Origin: Paguma larvata
Lineage: Eukaryota; Chordata; Mammalia; Carnivora; Viverridae
Assembly: GCA_030068075.1 (NCBI GenBank)
Contig: CM057842.1
Location: forward strand, 40,014,659-40,078,658
Reading direction: 5' to 3'
DNA length: 64,000 nt
Both the position numbers and the translations under genes were made by a program. Below, piece after piece: positions 22,372 through 33,856 of the stretch; the stretch's first letter is position 1, and every line of letters starts with the position of its first letter. A model generated the notes under the pieces. That model was given only the letters and a program-made list of their open reading frames with translations. It was not told the origin of the DNA and did no database searches.

Positions 22372-24000
22372 AGATTGAGTCCCATAACCTTTATATTTCA
22401 AAGTAAATTTGTTTCAATTTGCCTTTCTGCAGAGGTGAATAAATATTTGGGGACATTGGAAGGAAAAGTGTTGCGTGGTTCTGCCAATATACAAATCAAT
22501 TAATAGTGTGAAGATCATTTGCCAGAATTTAAACCATTAAGAAGAGTAATACACTTTTGATCTCTAATCCATGCGATTTTAAAGTTCCATCATAGTCATT
22601 TATAATACTAGTTTATTATGACCACTTAAGAAATTGAGGCCTTGTCTGAAAGCTACATTTAGTACATTAAAATAGATGAATAAATGAAGTTATGAGAGTA
22701 TGAAAACAGATACCATTCTAGCTAAGGAGCGGCGACCACACTGGCACACAGTGGAAGTCATTTCTTTCTTGCTGGCAGCAAGATTGTTTTCCCAATCTTG
22801 TCTCTTGCATTTCACCCTTTACAGTCAGAACCAGATAAAACTACTTTGGGCCATTTGTTTACTGACATTAAAGTGGATTTACTGAGACAGAAAGCCTTTC
22901 TATTGTCCCTTCTGGGCTGAATCAACTTTATTTAAATGGTAATTCACTCGCATATTTCTAATCCCCTTCAAATGCTTTCTTTGTTTATAACAAGGAAAGA
23001 TATGGAGGATTTAGAGAAACAGTTTGCAAATATTACTGAACATATTGGATAATTGAGCCTCCTGTTGTTACTTAGTAAATTAGACATTCTTAAAGAAAAT
23101 GGAATATTTCCATTTTCACACTAAAGATTTAATATATTAGACAAAGGATTTGAACATAATCCTATATGTATAATTAATCACTAATTCTGGTAGATAGTTA
23201 ATAACGACTTTTAAAAAATAGAGTCTGTTATCAAAACTTCCCAAAAGTCATTTCTATTGTGTTACCCCAACCGTTACCTCTTACTTAAAATATGTTAGTT
23301 AAAAATATGTTCCACTGAGCAGTAACTTATTTTTCCCCCCGAATGAGGGTCTTTTACCTCTTGCTTCATTACAAAATTTATCTCTCCTTTTGAAGGAAAC
23401 TTTTAAAACAAAATCCTTGGAGTTTAGTTCAACAACTGTGTCTATTCATTTGGCTTACAAACTTTGCAGTTTTACAAATTTCTATTTCTATTTCTTGTCT
23501 TCTTAATAAATGCGTTTTGAAGATTTTGTGTTCCTGCACTTCATAGTGAAGCTTTGACACCATAATGCAAAAACCAACACCTGTTTTTATGAACATTTTG
23601 GCTGCTGTCTTTGTAACCACCTGATGGGCGGGAATACTAATTTGATATGTCAGTGTGGTCAGAAAAGGTGGAGAATATACAGGCACGTGGATGTGGTCTT
23701 GGTATATTTATATATATTTATCAGAATTAGTTTACAGGGGTCTCATCTTTTTTTAAATTTTTTAAAAATTTGTTGGGTTCAAAAGTATTTTGAGGTAACG
23801 CTAATTAAAAATCAGAGGTTGTCCACCAGGTTTATCTAATATATTGGATTCTGCATGAGGTAGGGGAAGGAATGAGAGAGGTCTGAATAAGTATTGAAAA
23901 TGATGATGACACTTACTGGGTTAGGAAATACTGAAGGAGGGACAGGTGGGAGGAGAATTCAAAACGATATATGCCAAAGTATATGATAGGGATTGTGGCT
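22372..24000. other. AT-rich sequence, nothing recognised
   Basis: About 1.6 kb with frequent stops and no nameable repeat. Confidence 0.5.
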
Positions 24001-24004
24001 AACA

Positions 24005-24122
24005 GTCACATATGTGCTTGCTCGCTCTAGGCCAGGCGTTGTAACTGCTTTACGGTTACATTCACTCTTTTAACTATCACAGTAACTCTTTGACTTAGGT
24101 TACTATTACTGCATTTGGGAAT
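24005..24122 (-). repeat. MIR fragment, reverse
   Basis: taggccaggcgttgtaactg, tttacggttacattcactc and tatcacagtaactctttg match the complement of the MIR 3' half. A possible further piece is at 24640-24695 (gtgacttatccacggtcaca). Confidence 0.55.
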
Positions 24123-25125
24123 ACAATTTACTCTGATGTTTATCTAAATATGCTAATTTTATTTGCAATGAAAGTATATACCAGGCGTAATAAAGAAAAG
24201 TTGGGCGTGAAAAAAATAGATATTGGAAATTCTCTGGCTAGATGCAAAAGCAAGATTCAACCATGTGCTATTTATAAGAAATGGACTTTAAATGTAACAG
24301 AACAGAAGACCTGACCAGCATGATCTACCTATGTCGTGGACTGATGCAAAAAGCACTGCACTGACAGCAAGAAGCCAGACCCCCTTGCCTCCAAGTTATA
24401 TGTAAGTTATTCTATTTCTAAGAACCTAAGAACAGGCAATTAGAAATTTATAAATTAATTAAATTAATAAAAAATGTATAAATTAATTAAAATGAACACC
24501 TGGTGTACTACCTACATCAGAATTATCCAAAGTACTTGTGAATTTCTCAGGCACATCAGGGTTTTTGAATATTAGAGTATTGGAAATAAGGTCTGCAAGA
24601 TATTCAGAAAGGAGTATCCAATAGCAGATAGTCAAACAGAGGTAGGGGAGGCTAATAAGTGACTTATCCACGGTCACACAGTAAATAAGTTGTAAAAAAT
24701 GTTCCTAAGTCCCAGCCTATGGCCATTCCCATCATATAGCAAGTGATTCTTAGTTCAGGTATGAGATTCGTTAAGGAGATGGGATCTAGGAATACGTTTT
24801 GATGCTTACATGACAATTGACCTTGTATGCACGTCCACTTCTACTTTGAATCCTAGGAGTAATGTCGCCTTCATGCATTTCCAAGTGTCAGTAACACCTC
24901 ACATTCATTATCACATGGATAAGTTGATATCCAGACTTACCAGAGGAAGTGCTTACCAGAGGGAAGCAGGCTGCTGCTGTTTTGAAGGGAAGAGGGAATG
25001 ATGATGGATGCAAGGAACAGGGAAGAGAGAAAATAGACTTGAGTCTCTAGTTTATGGCAAAATAAGACACAATCCTTTTTTTTTAATTTTAAGATGCTTA
25101 TTTAAAGAAGATTATTTTTTATTTT
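24123..25125. other. mostly unrecognised; small MIR piece
   Basis: Apart from the MIR-like phrase at 24640-24695, no repeat or gene is evident. Confidence 0.45.
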
Positions 25126-25140
25126 AGAAATAATCTTTTA

Positions 25141-25352
25141 GGGGCACCTGAGTGACTCAGTCTGTTAAGCATTCAACTTCTGCTCAAATCATGAGTTTGA
25201 GTCCCATGTCGGGCTCTGTGATTCCAGCTGGGAGCCGGGAGCCTGCTTCGGATTCTGTGTCTCCCTCTCTCTCTGCCTCTCCCATGCTGGCACTCGGTCT
25301 CCTCTCTTTCTCTCAAAAAAAAAAAAAAAAAAAAAAAAAAAACTTAAATAAA
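25141..25352 (+). mobile_element. CAN-type SINE, forward, long A tail
   Basis: Head ggggcacctgagtgactcag, shortened B-box region (atgagtttgagtccca), body and CT tract, then 28 A at 25315-25342. agaaataatcttt near 25127-25139 and agaaattatcttt near 25395 form an almost perfect TSD. The tail runs into a CA microsatellite. Confidence 0.94.
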
Positions 25353-25374
25353 ACACACACACACACACACACAC
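25353..25374 (+). repeat. (AC)11 microsatellite in SINE tail
   Basis: A perfect AC run lying between the SINE A-tail and the right TSD, so it arose from the tail. Confidence 0.9.
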
Positions 25375-25399
25375 AAACACAAAAACAAAACAAAGAAAT

Positions 25400-26640
25400 T
25401 ATCTTTAATTTCTAGTTAAACAGATCTATATCAGGTAATTCATGGGATAAGTCTATTGATACATTTACCAGATTGATATTTAATTTAAATATAGTTCCAA
25501 CAAGGAAGGAGTTATATAATTTCTTGACAAAAATTCCAAATGTCTTATTATTAAAACAGGTGATATACTCAGAAGAACATTAACACCACATTCCTTTAGT
25601 TTTCTAGAAAGGAAATATTGTATTTTAATTGGAGCGCATTAAGATAAGGCTGTGGAGCTTTGGAGTGATCATAAAACTTTGATCCTTGATTCTGTTAGAA
25701 AACAATTACTTTATAATAAAACCTTTTTTTGTGAATCTAGTTTATTCAACATTAATTCATCTAAATTTAGCTTTTTTTTGCTAATTGCCATAAGGCATAT
25801 TCATATACTTATTTAAAAGCTAATATTCATAGTCTCTTTTATTAGTATATATATCGATAATTTAGTCACAAATTAAAAACAAACCTCAGGTTATTTCTCA
25901 GAAGCCAGCCAAATTCTATGAAGAGGAACAAGGTATAATTCATTGAAATTAATCAATTCAATTCATTGAATCCACCGAATTCATTAAAAAACATGAACTG
26001 CTTTTCATCAATGCTTTTGAAATCACTATTGCTCAAATCCACAATTCAAATATAACACGAGGAATTACGAAAAGGATAGATTTGTTAAAATAGGCGACTG
26101 AGGGATAAACAGTCTGCTCAGTCCATTTCTTTTCTTTTGAAAGTGAGGGGAACATTTGCAACACATGCATGAACAGAAGTGCAAATGTGAATATTATTCA
26201 GATCTTAATATTAGTATCAATAACCACATCGACTCCCCAAGTTTTGAAAATAGGTAATAGAATGCTGTGTAACTTACAAAATACCACCCCAGCCATTATG
26301 TCAAATTATCTTAACAAAAACTACGAGATAGAGGGGAGAGGTTTGTTAAGCATAAGTTACTACTGAACTTATTGAGGCTTGGTTGGTGTTGATGGGGATA
26401 AAAGGTGTAGGGCATTCAAGTACTTAGCAATTATTAATTCTCTTCTTCTGTGAACTGCTGAGGAAAGTAAGGTTAAGAAAGAGGTTGAAGTAGAACCCAA
26501 GTATTGCTGTCTTGTCAAGGTCACTTTCTCCAGGGCTGCATCGAGTTTGTTAACCTCTCACAGGGAGAGAGCCAATGTCTGTCTGATCATTTAACTTTAT
26601 GCCTTGCGGGGTGGGTACAGACACAGTATTAAATTTCTAG
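25400..26640. other. AT-rich sequence, nothing recognised
   Basis: No gene or nameable repeat. A small cluster of attcattgaa/attcaatt phrases occurs near 25930-25990. Confidence 0.5.
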
Positions 26641-26763
26641 TGTTTTTGTTTGTTTGTTTGTTTTTTGTTTTTGTTTGTTTTTTAATTCTAATTTCACCCA
26701 ATGTTCCATCTTCGTGTCTTCTCTCCTCTGAGTGGCTTCTTTTTTTTTTTTTTTTTTTTTTTT
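26641..26763 (-). repeat. two T-rich tracts around a 56 bp spacer
   Basis: (TTTG)n-type sequence at 26641-26683 and a 24-base T run at 26740-26763. On the reverse strand they look like A-rich retrotransposon tails, but no SINE or L1 body joins them. Confidence 0.6.
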
Positions 26764-27128
26764 GTCTTTGATTAATGTGTCCCAGAGAGGTGACTGAGAT
26801 CTGAAGGTTGCTGATAGTAGCATAGATAAGAATGGCAGCATAGTCTCAAAGAAGAATATGAAAACTGGATTTAGGAGACATGAGCATGTCTCTCATTTCT
26901 GAACAGGAAAAAGTCTCTAAGGGGGTAACTCATGTAATACCTGTATTATTTGCCTCATACGTTAAGAATGAAAGGAAACCACGTGTTAATGGAGTTTAGA
27001 AAAATACAATGCCCTACACATGCAGTCTGTTTCTGTAAAACTCCATTTCTATTAGAGTATGAATAAACGGAGAGTAAAACAATCTCTCTTAGGTATATGT
27101 GAGTATATAAATATATTCTCTATTAACA

Positions 27129-27129
<1 letters not shown>

Positions 27130-27164
<35 letters not shown>
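27130..27164 (+). repeat. (CA)17 microsatellite
   Basis: Perfect CA dinucleotide run. Confidence 0.97.
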
Positions 27165-27168
<4 letters not shown>

Positions 27169-28234
27169 TTGGAAGAATCCTTAAATTATTTTAGTTCAAC
27201 CACCCCACTGTTGCTTAGATACGTTCAGCGTACATGGAAATTATATAACTAATGAAGGTATTAGACCTCATATCCAGACATAGCAGTCTAAGGCAGTCTA
27301 CTTAATTTTTATACATAGCAGTGATGTATTAAGAAGTTTTGAACTCATGGAGAATATGAAGATATTTGCAAAGGAGTTGTGGTCTTTTTGAGGATTAAGT
27401 TAGAAAGTGAGCATTAAATCGCTCACAGTGACTTGGACCAGGGTTGTTAAAGGGTTAAGAGTCATGCACCAGCTCATTTTGTTTCTCTGCACTAATGTTG
27501 TGTGTTATTGAGGGCTGCAGTTTATGTTGGGGAGAAGGTTGAAAGTGGTGGGAGCAGGTTGCAAGTGTAAAGGAATGGTCCCCTCTTCTTGCTGACTTCT
27601 TCAGGTTTAATTTGCTTATGTTATATGTGTTTATTCTGGGACTCAACCGGACCTAACTTTATGTCTAACGTTGTTAACAAGCACTAACTATAACACTGCA
27701 GTCTGGTGCTCACAGGCACCGTGAGTGCCCGCACTCATGTTCACACTCCCTCCACCCTTCTCCGAGTTTTCTTTTATCCTGATCATTTTTGTAAAGCTTC
27801 AGCAACTTCATTTTAATATAGCATGACTGAATATTTTAACATCTGAAACTTGGTCTCTAAATTCTTCCAGATTAGGACCTGCTCCCTCTCCTTCTTTCTT
27901 TATTGACATTCACCCTCAATTTTCGAGTTGAGGTAGAGATCATGGCAAGGGTGATGCATGTATATGGTGGCAGTGCCTGGAGGTCTGGATGGGGATTTGA
28001 TATTTGTAGGAGGATCGGGCACTCTGAGCAGTGGTTTCATGTGTTAGTCAGGTTTTCTAAATCATTTCCTATTTACTTGCTCCCAAATCCAGACTTAGAT
28101 TTTGGCAGACAAAAGTAATTAATTTCTTGGACATCTCTGCAGGAATTTTAGGTTGATAATAACCAAATAAGAAGTCAAAATCTCAAGTTATGCCTACACA
28201 TAGATGCATACTAGTGTACATGCATATTCACCTG
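27165..28234. other. no recognised feature
   Basis: About 1 kb of apparently unique sequence; short frames only. Confidence 0.45.
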
Positions 28235-29118
28235 TAGGAAAAACTCACTGTTTCCCCTTTACCCACAAACTCTTGACATTTCTGACCCCAGATGCATGGG
28301 TTTTTCACACCTAGAAATTCTGACGCTGCCTGTAGTTAAGGCAGACCCCATGGGTTAAGGACTCAGTACCACAAGATTGCGCCAACCCCCCACTGCTTCA
28401 GATGCCAGTTGTAAGTGGTGGGTCCCCAGATGACCCACAACTTCTGTCTGACTTGGCTACAAATGGGAGGTTCCTACAACCCCCTCCTCGTATTTGATAA
28501 TTTGCTGCAGAAGCTCACAGAACCCTGGGAAAGTCACTTATTATGGCTGATTTATTACAAAGGATATTTCAAAGGACACAAACGAATAGCCAGATGAAGA
28601 GATACATACGGTGAGTTCTGAAAGGGCCCCAAGCATAGGTGCTTCTATCCCCATAGAGTTGGGGGACATCACCATCCCAGAACATGGATGTACTTACCAA
28701 CATGGAAGCTCTCTCATCCCCTGAGCTCAGGGACTTTTTGGAGCCTTCATCACATAAGCATGATTGATGATTAAGTATAACCTCCAGTCCCATTTCCTCC
28801 CCTGAGCATAGGGATGAAGCTAAACTTTCAGTCTTCTGATCATGGCTTGGACTTTCTGGGGAACAGTCACCATGCTGAAGCTATCCAAGAGCCACCAAGA
28901 GTTGCCTCATTAGACCAACAGGTGCTGCTATCCCCAAGGAAATTCCAAGGGATTTCAGAGCTCTGTGTCAAATGGGGCCAAAGATCAAATATTATAACAA
29001 AAGATGCTTTTAGCACCTGTATTGCTTCGGAAATTACAAAATTACAAAAGTGTTAGGATCTCTAGTCAGTGCCGGCAGTGAACATCAAAATATGTGTTTC
29101 TTGTTATATCATAATGTT
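28235..29118 (-). mobile_element. LTR-type endogenous retroviral element, reverse, family unassigned
   Basis: Phrases of a common mammalian LTR appear in reverse order: ctcagtaccacaagattgcg, gacccacaacttctgtctga, ttattacaaaggatatttca, agccagatgaagagataca, gagttgggggacatcacc, atcacataagcatgattgat, gttgcctcattagaccaaca and ggatttcagagctctgtgtc. The ttattac and its complement context would hold the poly(A) signal. A partial internal duplication of the aaattcc...agctctgtg part occurs near 28940-29090. No internal coding part is seen, so it is a solo LTR or fragment. The name of the family is not certain. Confidence 0.55.
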
Positions 29119-29256
29119 ATAATGCATATATAAGAATATTTATCTACATGAATTTTTTTATGTTTCTACCGTCCTAAATGAACATTCATTAGCTCACACT
29201 CTCTATTCTTCTTTAAATTTTGTGCTACTCTTACTGTTGTCAAGATGCCCTGGACT

Positions 29257-29462
29257 CTTTTTGTTTTTTTAAGAGAGAGAGACAGTACACACACACGCAT
29301 GTGGGGGAGGGAAAGAGGGAGAAAGAGAATGAGAGAATGTTAAACCAGTTCCAAGCCCAACACGGACCCCAACCTGGGGCTCAATCTCACCACCATGATA
29401 TCATGACCTGAGCTGAAATTAAGAGTCAGACACTTAACCAGTGGAGTCACCCAGGTGTCCTG
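29257..29462 (-). mobile_element. CAN-type SINE, reverse, old
   Basis: The head complement gtggagtcacccaggtgtcc, B-box region and a purine-rich tail complement with a short ACAC run are present. It forms an inverted pair with the forward SINE at 29689. Confidence 0.88.
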
Positions 29463-29544
29463 CCCCCCTACCCCGACCCCGAGTCTTAGTGTCTGGGCGT
29501 ATATCTCCAAACTGTTATCCCTAGCCTTAGGGAATAAAGACAAA

Positions 29545-29680
29545 GGACTATGGCTTAGGACAAATTATATAGCCTTTCTGAAACCTCAGTCTCCCCCTCT
29601 GTAGAATGGTTATGGCAATTACACAGATCTCATAAGATTGTTGGGGGATGTTGAATACCTAGTATAGGCATCATATAAAC
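29545..29680 (+). repeat. MIR fragment, forward
   Basis: ggacaaattatatagccttt, ctcagtctccccctctgtag, aatggttatggcaattacac and cataagattgttgggggatg follow the MIR core; lies between the two SINEs. Confidence 0.65.
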
Positions 29681-29688
29681 AATCATTA

Positions 29689-29911
29689 GGGGGCACCTGG
29701 TTGGTACAGTCAGTTAAGTGTCAAACTCTTAATCTTGCCTTAGGGCATGATCTCACGGTTTGTGAGTTCGAGCCCCACATCGGGTTCTGCGTTGATGACG
29801 TGGGGCCTGCTTGGAATTATTTCTCTCCTCCTTGCCCCTACCCTGCTTGTGTACTCGCTCTCTCTTTCTCTCTCTCTGTCTCAAAATAAATAAACTTAAA
29901 TGCACACAAAA
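29689..29911 (+). mobile_element. CAN-type SINE, forward
   Basis: Starts gggggcacctggttggtaca, has gtttgtgagttcgagcccca B-box region, CT tract and aaaataaataaac. It is flanked by aatcatta at 29681-29688 and 29912-29919, an 8 bp TSD that may extend with mismatches. Confidence 0.93.
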
Positions 29912-29934
29912 AATCATTAATCATTAAATATTAA

Positions 29935-30215
29935 CTCTTAAAATGGGCTAATATATGGCGTATATATGTAACATATAATGAATATACGTAATTATAATTT
30001 ATATAAAATATATAAATGGTATATAATATAATATATACTATAAATTAAATGGCTATATTTATATTATATAAAAAAGCATTTATATATAACTTATAAAATA
30101 GAAAATGTATAAAATGTATAATACATAATTATAATATGCCTATGATTTATCATATAACAATCATATTGCAGCACATATATATTTCATATAATATAATTAC
30201 ATAATACAATACATA
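29935..30215. repeat. AT-rich (TATA)n-like low-complexity tract
   Basis: Almost pure A and T with tataat, atataa and attatatt steps, between a SINE and an L1 3' end. No clean unit. Confidence 0.85.
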
Positions 30216-30738
30216 ACTATATGTAATAGAATATTATTCATAAAAAAGGAAATCCTAACATTTGCATCAACATTGATGTACCTTGAGGATATTATGCTAA
30301 GTAAGGTAATTAAAACATAGAAAGGAAAGTACTGTAAGATCTCACTTTTATGTGGATTATAAAAACTTCGAACTCGTAGAATCAGAGAGGAAAATGGTGG
30401 TTGCAGGGACTGGGAGGTGAGTGAAGTGGGGAGATGCTGATCTTAGGATATAAACCTAGTGCTTCAAGATGACTGTGTTTCAGGGATCTAATATACAACA
30501 GGGCGACTATAGGTAATACTATGGTCTTGCATATTTGAAAGCTATAATGAGAGTGGAGCTTTAACGTTTTCCCCTTAACAGCAACAAAATGGTAATTATG
30601 TCAAGGAAAGGATGTGTTACCTAACCTTATTGTAAACATTCTGCAGTAAAATAAATGTATCAAATCATCACAATTTTACACCTTAAAGTTAAACAATGTA
30701 TGTCAGTTATATATCAATAAAGTTGGAAGAAAGTAGCT
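30216..30738 (+). mobile_element. L1 3' end (L1MA-like), forward, 5'-truncated
   Basis: The end of ORF2 is eroded (gaatattattcataaaaaag, gatgtaccttgaggatatta) and the 3' UTR is clear: atctcacttttatgtgg, ggaaaatggtggttgcaggg, caacagggcgactataggta, ttacaccttaaagttaaaca and atatcaataaagttgg. Truncated at the 5' side within the AT-rich tract. Confidence 0.82.
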
Positions 30739-30879
30739 TTCCTTTGAACGTTCGTTTTTTTTGGTTTTATAATTTATGTACTCATCTAATTTCCTCATCA
30801 AGATAGTAAACTTCTAAAGAGCAAGGATTTTATCTTCCCTGACTTTATTTTCTAATGCCTGTTATCTTATACAATGAGA

Positions 30880-31108
30880 AACTGTGTAGCTTTTAGTAAT
30901 AAATTGGGCTTTGGGGTCAGAAAGACATGAGTTCACATATGAATTAAAATCTCGGTTCTGATACTTACGGACAAATCTCATTTTTCATATCCGAATTTGA
31001 AATAATAAAAATACCAAGGTCAAGGTTATTAGTGACTCTTTACAACATAAACTATACAAAGAATTTAGCTCAGTACTGGCCATACAGTACAACATCTGTT
31101 AATGTGGT
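30880..31108 (+). repeat. MIR, forward
   Basis: ttgggctttggggtcagaaa, gacatgagttcacatatgaa, ctcggttctgatacttacgg and ctcagtactggccatacagt follow MIR order almost end to end. Confidence 0.75.
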
Positions 31109-31620
31109 GACAATATCTCTTATTGACATTACTCTGGTGGAGCTGGGAAGAGAGAGGAACTCATGTACGTTTTGAAAATGATCACAACTCCTATATAGAG
31201 AAAATGTACAAGGATGTGAACTGATTACCTCTCATCTGCTAAAATTCTTTCTCACGCACACTGTGAAATTAGTTGCACTTTTTTAAATGGGCAGAATTAT
31301 ATTCTAGAACTATAACATCCTAGAGCCAGCACATTTTCCCCTCAATCAAGCAGATCAGAAAATGGAGATAGAGGAAACAAAATTAGTTTGTTAAAGAGGA
31401 CACAAATCTTTAATGATGTTTCCTTGATGACCCCTTTTAATATTCTCTGACCTTCATTTCCTCCAGTGGTAATCTCTAGCCAACATAAAACTACTCATTT
31501 GGAAAAGATTACTCACTTACCTTATCTGCTCTCTTATACTTGTTATTCTTCTCTTTCTTTCCCTCGTATCTGGGACAGGAGATCTAGCTCATCCTTTAAT
31601 TTGAGCTCCAAAATATCTTT
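31109..31620. other. no recognised feature
   Basis: Apparently unique AT-rich sequence. Confidence 0.45.
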
Positions 31621-31621
31621 G

Positions 31622-31788
31622 TGCACTATATAGGGCAGGTATAATTATAGGCAATTTAAAATGAGAAGTAGCCCCAGATAGGTTAAGTTAGTTGTCTCGG
31701 TCATACAGCTGTAGTCACTGGCAGGCAGGACGCAAACCTCATCTTTGAACTCCAGATTCAGTGTTCTTCCTATAACACCAGTCTGGTT
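31622..31788 (-). repeat. MIR, reverse
   Basis: ataggttaagttagttgtct, cggtcatacagctgtagtca, ggcaggacgcaaacctcatc and ctccagattcagtgttct match the complement of MIR. Confidence 0.7.
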
Positions 31789-32017
31789 TTGACATTCAAG
31801 ACTGCTTGGACCATGTGAACCAGGCCATGGTGGATGGTTTTAAATTTTGGATACAAAGTATGCCTCATGCCATCAACTCTTCTGTCAGTTGATGAGTGTC
31901 AACTTTGTCATAAGTTTTGTAGTGTTTTATAAGAGGGGAGGAGAACATTTCGACAACATGCAGCAAAAGAAAAAGGTTTATATATAGGAAACATATTAGC
32001 AAAAGAACATGCCTTGC

Positions 32018-32032
32018 AGATACAGCATTTTA
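32018..32032. repeat. SINE target copy 1 of 3
   Basis: agatacagcatttta; pairs with the copies at 32241-32257 and 32470-32486. It is the outer left TSD of the double SINE insertion. Confidence 0.85.
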
Positions 32033-32240
32033 TTTTTATTAAAAAAATTACTTTATTAAGAAAGAAAGCACAAGCAAGCAGGGGAAGGGCAGGGAGAGAG
32101 GAAGAGAGAGAATCCCAAGCATCTCCGTGCTGTCAGCACAGAGCCCCATGCAGGGCTCAAACTCACAAACCCTAAGGTCAGAATCTGAGCTGAAAGTAAG
32201 AGTCAGAAGTTTAACTGACTGAGCCTCCGGGGCACCAGCA
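32033..32240 (-). mobile_element. CAN-type SINE, reverse (older of a pair)
   Basis: The head complement ggggcaccag end, B-box region, and agcacaagcaagcagggg tail side are present but noticeably eroded. It lies between target copies 1 and 2. Confidence 0.9.
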
Positions 32241-32257
32241 AGATACACCGTTTTAAA
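32241..32257. repeat. SINE target copy 2 of 3, shared
   Basis: agatacaccgttttaaa serves as the right TSD of the first SINE and the left TSD of the second. Confidence 0.85.
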
Positions 32258-32469
32258 TTTTTTAACATTTATTTATCCTTAAGAAACATAGAGACAGAGT
32301 GCGAGCAGGAGAAGGGCAGAGAGAGAGGGAGATACAGAATCTGAAGCAGGCTCTAGCCTCTGATGAGCCATCAGCACAGAGCTCGACGCGGGGCTCGAAC
32401 TCTCACACTGTGAGATCATGACCTGAGCCGAAATCGGTCGCTTAACCAACTGAGCCACCCAGGCGCCGC
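32258..32469 (-). mobile_element. CAN-type SINE, reverse (younger of a pair)
   Basis: Better preserved than its neighbour: it ends gagccacccaggcgccgc and has the full B-box region. Its TSDs (32241-32257 and 32470-32486) match 16 of 17 bases. Confidence 0.94.
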
Positions 32470-32486
32470 AGATACACCATTTTAAA
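32470..32486. repeat. SINE target copy 3 of 3
   Basis: agatacaccattttaaa, the right TSD of the second SINE. Confidence 0.85.
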
Positions 32487-33809
32487 ATAAGAGTCTGTTT
32501 AAGGCGAGTATCATGTGTATTTGATTCCCCTTGGAATTCCTAATTCAGTGCTGATTATTCGCTTATGAAAACATGTTTCCAATGATAAACCCAATTTAAA
32601 AGGTGCAAATCTTTTGTGTTACACATCAGTCTATAAAGACACTATTCTCTTGTGTGAAGTACAGGAATTTTTGGTGTTCAATAATACTTTGAGCTTATTG
32701 CTAGAAAAATAAACCTCTGAGTTTTTGTTTCTATTTTTATCTTTGACCTCTTCCCAAAATGTCAAGTGTACATTCCCATATCCAAAAAACACTGAGAAAA
32801 TATTATTCACTGACTTCCTGAAGGTAAACTTTATTGAGCAAAAGCACTGTCCAGGTTCTTGGAGAGGCTGGAGTCAATAATTCATCTCCTTGTAGACACA
32901 AGTAAAGAGCACCTCTCAGCACAGCTGCCTCGGCCCCTGCTCTGTGCGGTGATTGATGGGGCCAGAAGTAGGCAGTAAGTGCTCCTAAGGATTTCTCCCA
33001 GAATTCAGAACCTGAAGTGCGTGGATAACTTGAGACTTCAGGGATAAACTTTACATGGTCTGCAAACCCCTGCTAATTGTATGCAAATATTCCTACGTAC
33101 CTTTATATATGCACCTTAACTGAAACATAAATAAACTTAGTCCTTCATTAATAATATCTGATGTAAGCCACTCATGTGGCTAAGCAATTAGACAGCATGT
33201 GTCTGAAGAGGACTGTATAGCCCGCTGATGCTTTTATACAATCAGAAGGAATAGCTGAAACACCAAGGCATTGCCGTTGTGACTTCACTCCCCCTCCCCC
33301 AGTCTTTGCGGAGTATGAGTGGCATGAAGTATTCACATAACATTCTTTAGCCATAAATTTCAAATGGAGGGCGTAAAGATTAAGAAGATTATATTGACTA
33401 CCTCTGTGAGATGCCCAAAAATATCTTATTAGATTCGCCGTAAGTGATCCTGTGAAAAATCTGGAACAAACAGCTATATAAGGAATTGCAAAGAGCTGGA
33501 AGCGCTGAGAATTTTAGGATAAAATAAACTAGATATGTTGGGAGCAGCATCTGTCTCCAGAGAAGGGAATGGATGTCTGATTGTATTGCAGGCAATAAGG
33601 TATTTGTTTATTAAACGTTAGGCTTCTTAATGTTCCAGATGTTGTTTTATTTCCAAAAGTTGAGTCTTCTGTACTGTACTTTTTAATGGACTCGAGATTT
33701 AATACCTGCCTCTGTCATATTCCTTCTTTTCTTTTCTTACTGTTAGATTCTCTTTTTCGTTTTCTTCATCCCTCTTATATTGCAAGCTCCGCAAAACATT
33801 TGTTTTGTC

Positions 33810-33812
<3 letters not shown>
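32487..33812. other. no recognised feature
   Basis: About 1.3 kb of apparently unique sequence up to a CA microsatellite. Confidence 0.45.

Positions 33813-33852
<40 letters not shown>
33813..33852 (+). repeat. (AC)20 microsatellite
   Basis: Perfect dinucleotide run of 20 units. Confidence 0.97.

Positions 33853-33856
<4 letters not shown>

Noticed and set aside
27130..27164. CA repeat considered as a CRISPR-like or regularly spaced repeat
   Set aside because: It is a simple dinucleotide run without spacers; the window is a vertebrate nuclear sequence.
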